A stretch of DNA of 64,000 bases from an uncultured Desulfobulbaceae bacterium (GCA_947259115.1 CAMYKS010000001.1:60237-124236), one strand, 5' to 3'. Counted from the first letter of the stretch, positions 43,524-52,585 are shown. Notes: a model not told the origin generated them from the letters alone. Numbers and translations: made by a program.

Positions 43524-44294
43524 TTATCTCTTGGGTGGCAGAGGAAAGAATGAACTCGTTTTCTTTATATATTCTGCGTATTCAGGGTTGTCTACATATC
43601 TTTTTTCAAGCAGCGGGGTGCCTGAAACCTTTACAATAAGATAAGTAATGGTCAGCGGTCCGACCACAGTCCAATAACTTCCCGGCACAGAGAGACAGAT
43701 CAGAAAAATCCCCCACCAGAGGGTGACCTCACCGAAATAATTAGGATGCCTGGTATAACGCCACAGCCCGAAGGTGTTTATTTTTCCCTTGTTGGCAGGA
43801 TCTTTTTTAAATTGCAGCAGCTGGAAGTCACCAATGGCCTCAAATGAAAAACCGAACAGCCAGATGCAGGCGCCCATTGCATCAAGGACGCCAAGCGGCG
43901 GCCCTCCCCGGGTAATGGTCAGGGTAACGGGCAGGGAAATGACCAGCAGTAAAAATCCCTGCAGGAGAAAGACCTGCAGAAAACTCCTGACCAGAAACGA
44001 GTTGCCCCATTCCTTCCGCCAGGCTTTATAGCGGTGATCTTCCGGTTTGCCCCGGTTGCGTATGGAGATGTGCAGCATCAGCCGCAGTCCCCAGGCAACC
44101 ACCAGGACAAGGACCAGTATTGGACGGGCCTGGTTCAGCCCAGCTGCCAGATAGGCTGTCAGTGCTGCGCAGATAAAACCTCCACCCCAGGCAATATCGG
44201 CCACATCGTTTCTGTTTTTTACTACCGCAACGATGAACCAGCTTACGGCATAGAAAAAAATAACCAGGGATTGGAAGAAAAATAACTTCAGCAT
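43524..44294 (-). CDS. DUF1295 (steroid 5-alpha-reductase-like) membrane protein
   Basis: The 256-residue protein has about six membrane helices. The conserved core is DVADIAWGGGF near 31-41, HRYKAWRKEWG, and the C-terminal GLWRYTRHPNYFGEVTLWWG near 176-195, which resembles the NADPH-binding end of isoprenylcysteine methyltransferases and steroid reductases. It is the first gene of the seven-gene operon. An enzymatic role in lipid reduction is inferred. The 191 bp upstream show no obvious promoter. Confidence 0.88.
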   Translation of the reverse strand: MLKLFFFQSLVIFFYAVSWFIVAVVKNRNDVADIAWGGGFICAALTAYLAAGLNQARPILVLVLVVAWGLRLMLHISIRNRGKPEDHRYKAWRKEWGNSFLVRSFLQVFLLQGFLLLVISLPVTLTITRGGPPLGVLDAMGACIWLFGFSFEAIGDFQLLQFKKDPANKGKINTFGLWRYTRHPNYFGEVTLWWGIFLICLSVPGSYWTVVGPLTITYLIVKVSGTPLLEKRYVDNPEYAEYIKKTSSFFPLPPKR

Positions 44295-44485
44295 ATTTTG
44301 AGAAATACCTGAGAAGTTACAGGCCGGATTTTCATCAGACCGGCAATTTATTCAAGATAATAATGTATTTTAAACTAACACAAAAAGCGGTTCACAGTAA
44401 ATTCAAAATAATAATTAAGAGTCATAGGCTGGGCAGATTTGCTGGTTTTTCTGATCTAGACAAATAAGTACAGGGCTGAACGCCC

Positions 44486-45562
44486 TTATTTTATTTCCCA
44501 GGTCTCCCCTATTTTGAGAAGTTCAAAATCCTCTGCCGGTATGCCCTTTCGGTCAAGCGCTTCTTTGAGTCTCCGGGGCGGGTCGTCAATGGGTTCCGAG
44601 GTAAGCTGAAAGGTGCCCCACTGCACAGCAATGGAGTGCTTGGAACCTATGTCCAGGTGAATCTTTACAGCTTCTGAAGGATTAATATGCATCTCTTTCA
44701 TGAACCAGCGTGGCTCATAGGCGCCGATGGAAATAAGCGCCAGATCTATTGTTTTGAATTTTTCGCCAATCTCGTTGAATTGGTGGGGGTTATAGCCGGT
44801 ATCGCCGCTGTACCAGATGGTTTTGTCTCCTACTTGCAGCATCCACGATGCCCATAAAGTTTTATTCCTGTCCCACAGGCTCCGGGCTGACCAGTGTTGT
44901 GCCGGGGTGGCTGTGATGGTAGCAGTGGCAAATTTTTTCACATTCCACCAGTCAAACTCCACTACACTGTCTTCTGCTATTCCCGCATTGACAAACCATT
45001 TCTGTAAACCAAGGGGCACGAGCCATTGTGTGCCTGAACCGATCTGCTGTACTGTTTTTTTATCCAGGTGATCATAATGGCTATGGGAAATGACAACATA
45101 ATCTATCTGCGGCAGGTCTTTTAAACTCACAGATGGTGGATTATGCCTTTGCGGTCCCAGGAAGCTCGAGGGGGAGGCCCTGTCAGAAAACATAGGATCA
45201 GTGAGGATATTGACCCCTTTGCTTTGGATAAGTACCGTTGCATGACCTATCCAGGTGACCTGCAGGGTGTCAGGCGGGTTTTGAATCAAGTTAAGGTTTG
45301 TCTCCACCCTCGGTATTTTATGAGCATCTGATTCGTAGTCTGCGAATTCCTCTTTACTGAAATAGCGCATTTTCATGTATTTGAAGAATCCTCTTTTTTC
45401 CTTCCCAACATAGGGGTTCTGAAAACCGTCTGCAGTGTGGTGAGCCGGTTTTTCTTTTTGTTTTTCGTTATCAAGCCCATAAACACAGCCGACAAACCAG
45501 CAGGAGAAAAGATTTGCAATGAATAAAAGATATATTGTCGGCAGGCGAAATGCAGTGAACAT
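44486..45562 (-). CDS. Metallo-beta-lactamase-fold hydrolase, NAPE-PLD-like
   Basis: The 358-residue protein has an N-terminal hydrophobic signal with a cysteine pair in FSCWFVGCVYG, possibly a lipobox. The metal site HSHYDHLDKKT lies near residues 162-172; WIGHATVLIQSKGVNILTDPMFSDRASP and WYSGDTGY are other family motifs. Related enzymes cleave phospholipid head groups (N-acyl-phosphatidylethanolamine). Given the neighbouring lipid-modification operon, an exported phospholipase role is plausible. It starts two bases after the uvsE gene stop on the same strand. Confidence 0.85.
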   Translation of the reverse strand: MFTAFRLPTIYLLFIANLFSCWFVGCVYGLDNEKQKEKPAHHTADGFQNPYVGKEKRGFFKYMKMRYFSKEEFADYESDAHKIPRVETNLNLIQNPPDTLQVTWIGHATVLIQSKGVNILTDPMFSDRASPSSFLGPQRHNPPSVSLKDLPQIDYVVISHSHYDHLDKKTVQQIGSGTQWLVPLGLQKWFVNAGIAEDSVVEFDWWNVKKFATATITATPAQHWSARSLWDRNKTLWASWMLQVGDKTIWYSGDTGYNPHQFNEIGEKFKTIDLALISIGAYEPRWFMKEMHINPSEAVKIHLDIGSKHSIAVQWGTFQLTSEPIDDPPRRLKEALDRKGIPAEDFELLKIGETWEIK

Positions 45563-45564
45563 AG

Positions 45565-46503
45565 CTAAGCGTTTTTTAGATCCTCCATTAATTTCAGAAC
45601 AGCCAGTTCCTTGGCCTTGGCCTCGACATCCACCGTCACACGAAGTTCTTTCCAGCAGGAAGGGAAATCAGCCGGCTCAATAAAATCGGCATGGGGTTTG
45701 GGGGACCCCTTCAGCCAGCCGTTTTTAGGGGATGAAATATGAAAGTACGGTTCGCGTCCCAGGTCTTGCCAGGTTGTCATTACCCGCTCAGTCGCCTCCT
45801 CGATCGTGTGTTCATCTGGATTACAGCGGTGGTGATGGACATCATAAACCATGGGGATCTTCAGTTTTTTACATACTGGCAAAAGGTCTGCAGGTGTAAA
45901 TGAGATGTCATCATTTTCAAAAGCAAGGCGGCTGCGGACAGATTCCGGGAGTTTTACAACATTTTTCTCCAGGCGCCCAAGGGCAGCTTCCTTGTTACCA
46001 TAGACCCCGCCGGCGTGGAGATTGATGACCTCGGCATCCACCAGATCGGCCAGCAGGCCCTGGTATTCCAACTCACGCATTGTATTCCTGATCACTTCCG
46101 GCCTGGGCGAGGAAAGCACGTTGAATTGATCAGGATGAAAACTTAAGCGAATGTCATACTGCTGTCTGAATTTTCGTATTTTGTAAAATTCCTCATTTAT
46201 TAATTCTCCTGCCGGCAGATCATCGAGGGTGTAGGCTACTTGGGGATGCGTGTAGCGCGGCAAAAGGGGGCTGAGGATCCGGAAGGCGCCGATGCCATTA
46301 TCAGATACATATTGAAGGGATTTATAAAGGCTTTGCACATTGTGCAGACATATTTCGGAAACCCGTGAGAGCTGTTCACTGCGGGGAAGACGTTGCAGGG
46401 TTTTGGCGGTGACCTGCCGGAACCTGATTGGTTCCTGCCGGAATATGCAGCACAGTCCAAACCTGATTCTATTAGTGGACTTTTTATTCTTCCCTTGATT
46501 CAT
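45565..46503 (-). CDS. uvsE: UV damage endonuclease UvsE
   Basis: The 312-residue protein has the UvsE/UVDE TIM-barrel signatures: RFGLCCIFRQEPIRFR near 14-29, FRILSPLLPRYTHP, IRLSFHPDQFNVLSSP near 120-135, INLHAGGVYG, and DVHHHRCNP near 226-234. Metal-binding histidines and acidic residues are present. The enzyme nicks DNA 5' to pyrimidine dimers and 6-4 photoproducts without light. Together with the photolyase at 36149 and the dead dimer glycosylase at 32118, it marks this region as a UV-repair district. Confidence 0.95.
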   Translation of the reverse strand: MNQGKNKKSTNRIRFGLCCIFRQEPIRFRQVTAKTLQRLPRSEQLSRVSEICLHNVQSLYKSLQYVSDNGIGAFRILSPLLPRYTHPQVAYTLDDLPAGELINEEFYKIRKFRQQYDIRLSFHPDQFNVLSSPRPEVIRNTMRELEYQGLLADLVDAEVINLHAGGVYGNKEAALGRLEKNVVKLPESVRSRLAFENDDISFTPADLLPVCKKLKIPMVYDVHHHRCNPDEHTIEEATERVMTTWQDLGREPYFHISSPKNGWLKGSPKPHADFIEPADFPSCWKELRVTVDVEAKAKELAVLKLMEDLKNA

Positions 46504-46635
46504 CTAAACCTTCTCAATTGTAGAGGGATCACATTTATTTGGTTATGGGGAATATTATTCTTTGGCTTGGGAATCAATATGACGTATTCTAATAAAAAGA
46601 AGAACAAAATAATTTAAGACTTTTCAGGGCCCACG

Positions 46636-46944
46636 ATGACACAACAAGAAGAAAAAATTCCCTTTCATAGACATTTCGGTTTGCGACTGCTGCAGGTGCT
46701 GCTCGTTGTTTTATGCTTGGTCCTGGTCAAGCGATGCGTTGATATCTATCATGAAAATAAAACTTCCGATGAGCAAACTAAAATAGAATATTTTGAAAAA
46801 GGTTTTGCCGGCGGCTTGAATAAGTCCATGGGATTGTCTGAGGACCCGGAACCCCGGTTCAAGAATTATGCATTGAAAAAAGCCTACCGGGACGGATACC
46901 GCCAAGGCTGGGACAAGGGTCGGGAAAAAGAGAAGCAGCCATAA
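46636..46944 (+). CDS. Small single-pass membrane protein with GYxxGW tail
   Basis: The 102-residue protein has one membrane helix (LLQVLLVVLCLVLV, residues 18-33) and a hydrophilic C-terminal part with FEKGFAGGLNKSMGLSED and KKAYRDGYRQGWDKGRE. It is not recognised. A broken copy of its second half lies at 32547-32742. It is divergent from uvsE and upstream of the DUF523/DUF1722 gene. The tandem DGYRQGWDKG pattern is typical of small charged repeats and gives no function. Confidence 0.7.
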   Translation: MTQQEEKIPFHRHFGLRLLQVLLVVLCLVLVKRCVDIYHENKTSDEQTKIEYFEKGFAGGLNKSMGLSEDPEPRFKNYALKKAYRDGYRQGWDKGREKEKQP

Positions 46945-47121
46945 GCAAAGTTGCCTCTTTGGGTGATTTAGAGATGATATATGATTTTTAATATCATATA
47001 AATAATAGAAATTATTGGTTGTAAAATCAAGACAGCCCATTAGGAGGCAATTATGGAAAATATATTTTTTAAAATTTGCCTTGAGGTCCAATGGCAAAGA
47101 ATGAGGAGCTGAAATAACATT

Positions 47122-48072
47122 ATGGAGCAAATAATAAAAATAGGCGTCAGTTCATGCCTGCTCGGTAAAGAGGTGCGCTACAACGGCGGCCACAGTCATG
47201 ATCGGTATATTACCGGCACACTGGGCCAGTACTTTACCTTTGTGGATGTCTGCCCCGAAGTTGAGGCAGGTTTTGGCATTCCGCGCGAGACCCTGCGCTT
47301 GGTTGGTGATCCCGATTCACCCCGACTGGTGACAACGAAAACCAAAAAGGATTTTACCGACAAGATGCAGAATTGGGTCAAACGGCGGATCAAGGAGCTT
47401 GAGAAGGAGGATCTCTGTGGCTTTATCTTTAAAAAAGGTTCGCCAAGCAGCGGTATGGAACGGGTCAGGGTCTATTCTGACAGTGGCATGCCTTCTAACA
47501 GGGGGAGCGGTATGTTTGCCAGGGGATTTATGGATCATTTTCCATTGGTTCCTGTTGAGGAGGACGGCAGGCTCAATGATTCTGTATTACGGGAAAATTT
47601 CATTGAGCGCATCTTTGCCTTACGGCGTTGGCGGTTAATGGCTGCAGAACGCAAAACAATGGGTAACATGGTTGCATTTCACACGGCTCATAAGTTGCAG
47701 ATTATGTCGCACAGTGTTAACCATTATCGTGAAATGGGAAGGTTGATTGCCAAGGGTAAAGAACTGGATATTCAGTCCCTGTATGATAAGTATGAAGCAA
47801 TATTTATGCAGGCCCTGTCTTTGAAAGCCACGGTCAAAAAAAATGTCAATGTTCTGCAGCATATGGCGGGATATTTTAAAAAGCAGCTGAGCAAGGATGA
47901 AAAACAGGAACTGCAGGAAGTAATTGAGCAATATCATCGGAACATTACTCCCCTGATCGTGCCCATAACCCTGTTCAATCATTATGTGAGAAAATATGAT
48001 CAGGAATACCTCAAGAACCAGTATTACCTCAATCCGCATCCAATAGAACTGAAATTACGCAACCGGGCATAG
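47122..48072 (+). CDS. DUF523-DUF1722 fusion protein (YbgA-related)
   Basis: The 316-residue protein has DUF523 at 1-150 (IGVSSCLLGKEVRYNGGHSHD, VCPEVEAGFGIPRE, FKKGSPSSG) and DUF1722/YbgA at about 170-310 (HTAHKLQIMSHSVNHYREMGRL). In E. coli the YbgA gene adjoins photolyase, and these domains often sit with phr genes. The biochemical function is unknown. It lies 18 bp before the SDR gene and is probably co-transcribed with it. Confidence 0.9.
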   Translation: MEQIIKIGVSSCLLGKEVRYNGGHSHDRYITGTLGQYFTFVDVCPEVEAGFGIPRETLRLVGDPDSPRLVTTKTKKDFTDKMQNWVKRRIKELEKEDLCGFIFKKGSPSSGMERVRVYSDSGMPSNRGSGMFARGFMDHFPLVPVEEDGRLNDSVLRENFIERIFALRRWRLMAAERKTMGNMVAFHTAHKLQIMSHSVNHYREMGRLIAKGKELDIQSLYDKYEAIFMQALSLKATVKKNVNVLQHMAGYFKKQLSKDEKQELQEVIEQYHRNITPLIVPITLFNHYVRKYDQEYLKNQYYLNPHPIELKLRNRA

Positions 48073-48089
48073 TTGGGAAAAAGACAGAG

Positions 48090-49529
48090 ATGGTAAAAAC
48101 AAAAATACTTATCACCGGGGCGACCGGATATATCGGCCGACGGCTGAAGAACAGGCTTCTGGCTCATCCGGATTACCAATTGCGATTGTTTGTCAGAAAT
48201 AAACGCAAGGTGGGGGAAAGAGCCAGGCATTTAGTTGAAATAGTTGAAGGGGATACATTTAACAAGGATGCCCTGGCTGAAGCCCTGGAGAACATTGATG
48301 TGGCTTTTTACCTTATACATTCCATGGGGGCTGATAAGGATTTCAAGAGTCTTGACCGGATAAGCTCCGAGAATTTCAGGGATGCCTGTATTGCTGCCGG
48401 GGTTAGAAAGATTGTCTACCTGGGTGGTTTGGGAGTCAAGGAGACGGCCAGCAAGCACCTGTTAAGCCGCATTGAGACCGGGGAAATTTTGAGTGGCAGG
48501 CCGGACGACATAACCACTATCTGGTTCCGGGCCGGAGTGATTATCGGTTCCGGTAGCGCCAGTTTTGAGATCATCAGGAACCTGTCCCAGAAACTGCCGG
48601 TCATGGTGGCACCCAGATGGGTTAATACGAAAACACAGCCCATTGCAGTGGATGATGTGCTCTCCTACCTGGAGGAAGCTGTCAGCCTGGAAAATACCGG
48701 CAATACAGTTGTTGATATAGGTGCGGATATAATGAGCTTTCGGGAAATGATGCTTGCCGCAGGACGTGTCATGGGGTTGAAACGCTTTATTATCCCCGTA
48801 CCTGTGCTGTCTCCCAAATTATCATCGTACTGGCTGGTACTTATTACCACGGTGCCATTCAAGATGGCTGCCGCCCTGGTGGAGGGGTTGAAATCTGAAA
48901 CAGTCAAGCAGAATGATAATGCAGCCCTCCTTTTTCCTAATATAAAGCCTATGTCGTTTGAGTCTGCAGTTCAGCAAGCTATTGCTGAAATTGAAAAGGA
49001 CCAGGTGGTAAGCCGCTGGTGTGATTCAAGTGCAGGTGAGGCCTGTGATGTTATCTACCAGGATGATCCTTCCAGTGCCATAATCCGGGACCGGCGCGTG
49101 GTCAGCTGTGAAGGCATACCACCTGAAAAGGTATATTGGTCAATATTATCCATTGGCGGTGATAAGGGCTGGCATACGTATCATTTTCTCTGGCGGATAC
49201 GGGGTGCCATGGATAAGGCCGTTGGAGGATATGGTTTAAGTCGGGGGCGTAGAAATCCCAAAGAACTTCGTGTTGGAGATGCACTTGATTTCTGGAAGGT
49301 GGCAGACCTCAAAGAAAATAAAAGGGTACTCCTTTCAGCCCAGATGAAATTGCCCGGCAAGGCCTGGCTGGAGTTTTCTATTGAGGGAGATCAATTAATC
49401 CAGACAGCTCACTATTATCCCAATGGCTTGTGGGGCAGGCTGTATTGGTATGCGACCAATCCTTTTCATAATCTGGTGTTCCAGGACCTTGCTGAGAAAA
49501 TCGTCGAGCAGGCAAGGCAAGGAGCCTGA
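48090..49529 (+). CDS. SDR-family NAD(P)-binding oxidoreductase with DUF2867 C-terminus
   Basis: The 479-residue protein begins KILITGATGYIGRRLKNRLL, the Rossmann motif of atypical SDR enzymes, with LIHSMG and VYLGGLG following. The second half (about 320-479) corresponds to DUF2867 (VVSCEGIPPEKVYWSILSIG, GWHTYHFLWRIRG). Such fusions recur beside photolyase, DUF523/DUF1722 and lipid-stress genes. The substrate is unknown. It is convergent with the 71-residue gene at 49538, only 8 bp between the stops. Confidence 0.88.
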   Translation: MVKTKILITGATGYIGRRLKNRLLAHPDYQLRLFVRNKRKVGERARHLVEIVEGDTFNKDALAEALENIDVAFYLIHSMGADKDFKSLDRISSENFRDACIAAGVRKIVYLGGLGVKETASKHLLSRIETGEILSGRPDDITTIWFRAGVIIGSGSASFEIIRNLSQKLPVMVAPRWVNTKTQPIAVDDVLSYLEEAVSLENTGNTVVDIGADIMSFREMMLAAGRVMGLKRFIIPVPVLSPKLSSYWLVLITTVPFKMAAALVEGLKSETVKQNDNAALLFPNIKPMSFESAVQQAIAEIEKDQVVSRWCDSSAGEACDVIYQDDPSSAIIRDRRVVSCEGIPPEKVYWSILSIGGDKGWHTYHFLWRIRGAMDKAVGGYGLSRGRRNPKELRVGDALDFWKVADLKENKRVLLSAQMKLPGKAWLEFSIEGDQLIQTAHYYPNGLWGRLYWYATNPFHNLVFQDLAEKIVEQARQGA

Positions 49530-49537
49530 AACCCATA

Positions 49538-49753
49538 TTACTTTTTGACAGCAATTCCCTTGCTTTCAAGGTCTTTGAGTATCCCTTTAACCTGGGCTTC
49601 GTTGCAGTCATCAATATAGTAGACATTTTTCATGCCATCGAGAAAACTGAGAACAAAATGGCCATTATCATCAAGATGAGCCTCTCTGATATGATCTTTA
49701 TCCAGCCAGGGTTTGATCTCTTCCATGAAGTCATTTAAGCTGCAGGTTTTCAT
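49538..49753 (-). CDS. 71-residue protein of unknown function
   Basis: The ATG at 49753 has GGAGG nine bases upstream (GAGGACGAT spacing). The sequence reads SLNDFMEEIKPWLDKDHIREAHLDDNGHFVLSFL in part, alternating helix and strand, with a C-terminal DDCNEAQVKGILKDLESKG helix. No known domain is recognised. Composition and ribosome site support a real gene. It is convergent with the SDR gene and lies 126 bp after the flavin-binding gene. Confidence 0.7.
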   Translation of the reverse strand: MKTCSLNDFMEEIKPWLDKDHIREAHLDDNGHFVLSFLDGMKNVYYIDDCNEAQVKGILKDLESKGIAVKK

Positions 49754-49879
49754 ATCGTCCTCCTTTTCCGTATAACCGGTTCAGATATATTTGTTTTATA
49801 CGTTAGTCCACATTACTTACCACTGAAAACAACTAAGTAAAAGTCTAAGAAATTACCCTTAAATGCTTTTATGTCTTTA

Positions 49880-50281
49880 TTAAAAAATCTCCATATCAAT
49901 TTCACTGCCACCGACCAGGGAGAGTATTTTCTCCAGACTGAAATATACAATATGCTTGGGACCGGCGGCCTTATCAGCCTCAGGGGGTAAATTTCTGCGG
50001 GTCATCCTGCTGATCAGTTCTTCGTTGGTGTCCTCCGCCGTTTTTTTCATAAAAAGCCGCAGGCCCTTGAGATGTCCTTCATGTTCCATAAACAGGAAAG
50101 TAGCATAGGGGTTTGACTGGAGATTGTTGAGGGTGAGGCGTTCACGCATGATAAACGCCAGGCTGCCGTCATCCATTATATGGGGTCTGGAGTAAATGGC
50201 TGCATCAGTCCTGCCCTCATTATCAGCAGTGGCTAATACCCCGGTCCCTCTTGTGTTTTGGAAATATTCTTTCAGGGTCAT
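49880..50281 (-). CDS. Pyridoxamine-phosphate-oxidase-like general stress protein
   Basis: The 133-residue protein has a split-barrel pattern: GTGVLATADNEGRTDAAIYS near 12-31, LTLNNLQSNPYATFLFME and GLRLFMKKTAED. Members bind FMN or related cofactors and often respond to oxidative stress. The ATG overlaps the stop of the lipocalin gene by four bases, so they are co-translated. Unlike the paralog-like protein at 33443 it is shorter and not fused to other functions. Confidence 0.8.
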   Translation of the reverse strand: MTLKEYFQNTRGTGVLATADNEGRTDAAIYSRPHIMDDGSLAFIMRERLTLNNLQSNPYATFLFMEHEGHLKGLRLFMKKTAEDTNEELISRMTRRNLPPEADKAAGPKHIVYFSLEKILSLVGGSEIDMEIF

Positions 50282-50844
50282 GGTTTTCCTCCCTCTGCCT
50301 GCTGGGGTGACTTTAACAGTTTCGATGTATCATAGTCCTGTTTTTCCAGCCTGGCCAGAATTTCATTATAAAGATTTTCATCCATTTCAGGGGTGCGCGA
50401 AAGGACCCATAGATACTTCCTTTTAGGGTGGCCGACTACGGCATATTCATAATTCGCACCAAGGTCAATAATCCAGTAGTCTCCTGCAAAAGGCCAGAAG
50501 AAAGAAACCTTAAGTTTTGCATTGGACTGATTGTCCACCACCCAGGCCTTTCCCTTTGCCGAACGGAGTTTGCCGGAAAATGACTCGTCGAAACATTCAT
50601 TGACCACGGTTATTTTGCCGTCATCCCGGAGACTATAGGTGGCCTTGCTGCCAACGCATCCTTTCTGGAATCTGTGCTCATACCGCGCAATTTCATACCA
50701 CTGTCCAACATAGCGCTCTAAGTTCACAGAATTAACGGTTTCTAAAGGTTTCATATTGATCCCATCCTTGGTGGCACAACCGCTGAGTATTAGCGGTAGC
50801 AATATGAAAACATAAAATAAACTTTTTCCCATAGCTGTCGGCAT
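50278..50844 (-). CDS. blc: Outer-membrane lipocalin (Blc family)
   Basis: The 188-residue protein has a lipoprotein signal with lipobox LSGC at about residues 20-23. The lipocalin signature follows in YVGQWYEIARYEHRFQKGCVG near 45-65, with the later RKYLWVLSRTPEMDENLYNEIL. Blc binds lysophospholipids or fatty acids at the inner face of the outer membrane and is induced by membrane stress. Related lipocalins are part of photo-oxidative stress regulons with DUF1365, CFA and photolyase genes, which matches the surroundings here. Confidence 0.92.
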   Translation of the reverse strand: MPTAMGKSLFYVFILLPLILSGCATKDGINMKPLETVNSVNLERYVGQWYEIARYEHRFQKGCVGSKATYSLRDDGKITVVNECFDESFSGKLRSAKGKAWVVDNQSNAKLKVSFFWPFAGDYWIIDLGANYEYAVVGHPKRKYLWVLSRTPEMDENLYNEILARLEKQDYDTSKLLKSPQQAEGGKP

Positions 50845-50942
50845 GCAAATACCCTCAGGATTAAATTTTCCTCATAGTATCTATATGTACACTGTTGTCT
50901 GGCAATTTTCACCATACAAGATTCTTTTTGTTCTTCCTAAAT

Positions 50943-50986
50943 AAACTCCGTGTTCAGCTCTATTTTATAAGCTGAACACGGAGTTT
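50943..50986 (-). terminator. Terminator hairpin after the GTERW genes
   Basis: A perfect 17-bp stem (AAACTCCGTGTTCAGCT and its complement) with a ten-base loop lies 23 bp after the stop of the gene at 51009. On the minus strand it is followed by TTTATTTAG. Confidence 0.85.
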
Positions 50987-51008
50987 CCAAAATGGTGTTA
51001 TGTGTAAT

Positions 51009-51197
51009 TTACCACCTCTCTGTGCCGATGAGCAGGCTTACATCCATACAATTTTCCCTTTCTTCATCTGTCAATTCTTCTTTTTCTTTAATGTTTCCCT
51101 TAAGAGCAGCTGCCGTACATGCATACTCCTTCCCGTCCTTGTCACGAACCCATACAAGTGATTCGTATCCGCCTTTGTTGTATTCTTCTTCAGCCAT
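51009..51197 (-). CDS. 62-residue acidic protein of the GGYES...GTERW family
   Basis: This protein is a near copy of the one at 38463: EEEYNKGGYESLVWVRDKDG near the start, KEYACTAAALKG in the middle and LIGTERW at the end. GGAGGAA lies upstream of the ATG. It is the second gene of a two-gene run with the more distant relative at 51233, and a strong hairpin follows. No function is known. The conserved tyrosine/tryptophan-rich N-terminal half and the invariant C-terminus suggest a compact folded domain. Confidence 0.8.
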   Translation of the reverse strand: MAEEEYNKGGYESLVWVRDKDGKEYACTAAALKGNIKEKEELTDEERENCMDVSLLIGTERW

Positions 51198-51232
51198 TGT
51201 TCTTCCTCCAATAAAAGTTTTTTATTAGTTGT

Positions 51233-51409
51233 TTACCAACGTTCGGTTCCGATAATGGTGTTTACATCCAGGCATTTTACTTTTTCAACATCTGTAATTT
51301 CTTCTGTATTCTTTATATCTTCCCGGTAGCAGGAAAACTCTTTTCCGTTCCTGTCCTGCACCCAGACCATTGATTCGTATCCACCACCAGTGTTTTTTAT
51401 ATAGTTCAT
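51233..51409 (-). CDS. 58-residue third member of the GGYES...GTERW family
   Basis: From the ATG at 51409 (GGAG seven bases upstream) the protein begins MNYIKNTGGGYESMVWVQDR, continues GKEFSCYREDIKN, and ends TIIGTERW. It shares the GGYES, VW, GKE, C and GTERW positions with the other two but is otherwise divergent. It lies 35 bp before its paralog on the same strand, so they form a small operon upstream of nothing but a terminator. Confidence 0.8.
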   Translation of the reverse strand: MNYIKNTGGGYESMVWVQDRNGKEFSCYREDIKNTEEITDVEKVKCLDVNTIIGTERW

Positions 51410-51555
51410 GACGTATCTCCCATATGTGAATTTAATATTTTCATTATTGTTTGATTAGTAATTTATGCACCCTTAAGCCTTGAATCAATAGGTAATATAT
51501 AATAGTATAATAATAGTAAAAACTATCAATATGAGAATAAATGAAGAGGTAAATC

Positions 51556-52407
51556 ATGGAAAGAGCAATTATGTGCCGGGAAATTATTGACTCTCTGTCT
51601 GCCCATATTGCGATCCTGGACAAAGAAGGGGTGATTCTTCTAACAAACAGGGCCTGGCAGGAATTTGGTGCAGCAAATAACCTGCAGGGTCCCATAGACA
51701 GTCTTGGGCAGAACTACCTTGCCATATCAGAGCAGGCAGAGGATAAGACGGGCCACATCATAGCCCAGGGAATACGCAAGGTCATATCAGGTGACCTGCA
51801 GGATTTTTTTACAAACTACCCGTGCCATTCCCCCACAAAAAAACGCTGGTTTGCTCTGCGGGTCGTCAGGCTGCAGTCTGCTGCAAAGAATGTGCAGGTT
51901 ATACTCAGCCATGAAGACATTACACCGATCATGCAGGCGCAGGTAAATCTCAGGCGAAAAGAAGAAGAGCTGTTCCAGCAGAAAAAAATGCTGGAGGAGT
52001 CAAATGTTGCCTTGAGAGTGCTTTTGGAACACCGGCAAAAGGACCGCCGGAGTTTAGAGGAAAACGTGCTGGCAAATGTCAGGAAACTGGTAATCCCTTA
52101 CGTGGAGGAGTTGATTTCCCGCAAGATGGACGACAGGAGCAGGAACCTGGTAGAGATTATCCAGCAGCGGCTGGAAGAGGTTGTCTCGCCCTTCCTGAAT
52201 CGCTTGACATCCCTGAACCGTTTCCTGACACCGAGGGAGATCGATGTTGCTGCCTTAGTACGGGAAGGCAAGACGAGTAAGGAGATTGCAGAGCTGCTGA
52301 CTATTACTGTGAGTGGGGTGGATTTTCACCGAAAACAAATCAGGAAAAAGCTCGGGCTCACCAATGAAAAGTCTAACCTGCGTTCCTCTCTGCTTTCTTT
52401 GCAGTAA
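51556..52407 (+). CDS. PAS-LuxR transcriptional regulator
   Basis: The 283-residue protein has an N-terminal PAS domain (about 8-130; HIAILDKEGVILLTNRAW, LSHEDITPIMQAQ). A long coiled coil follows (130-210, RRKEEELFQQKKMLEES), then a LuxR-type helix-turn-helix at about 220-275 (LTPREIDVAALVREGKTSKEI, SGVDFHRKQIRKKLGL). AGAGGT precedes the ATG. The PAS pocket has no obvious haem or flavin motif. It is divergent from the small GTERW gene pair (147 bp apart), which are its most obvious candidate targets. Confidence 0.88.
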   Translation: MERAIMCREIIDSLSAHIAILDKEGVILLTNRAWQEFGAANNLQGPIDSLGQNYLAISEQAEDKTGHIIAQGIRKVISGDLQDFFTNYPCHSPTKKRWFALRVVRLQSAAKNVQVILSHEDITPIMQAQVNLRRKEEELFQQKKMLEESNVALRVLLEHRQKDRRSLEENVLANVRKLVIPYVEELISRKMDDRSRNLVEIIQQRLEEVVSPFLNRLTSLNRFLTPREIDVAALVREGKTSKEIAELLTITVSGVDFHRKQIRKKLGLTNEKSNLRSSLLSLQ

Positions 52408-52585
52408 TTATTTTGCACCCCAATTGAGAAGGGAGGGAATGCAAAACTTCCTGGAACGCAACTCCCGCGCAGGCGGGAGTCCAGTAATGTGAAATAGTTC
52501 AGACTCCTTGCCATTATTTTGCCCCATTCTGAGGTTTTTTCACTTATAAGTTCTTTACTCTGAAATTGTTTAACTTTTGGCAAAA

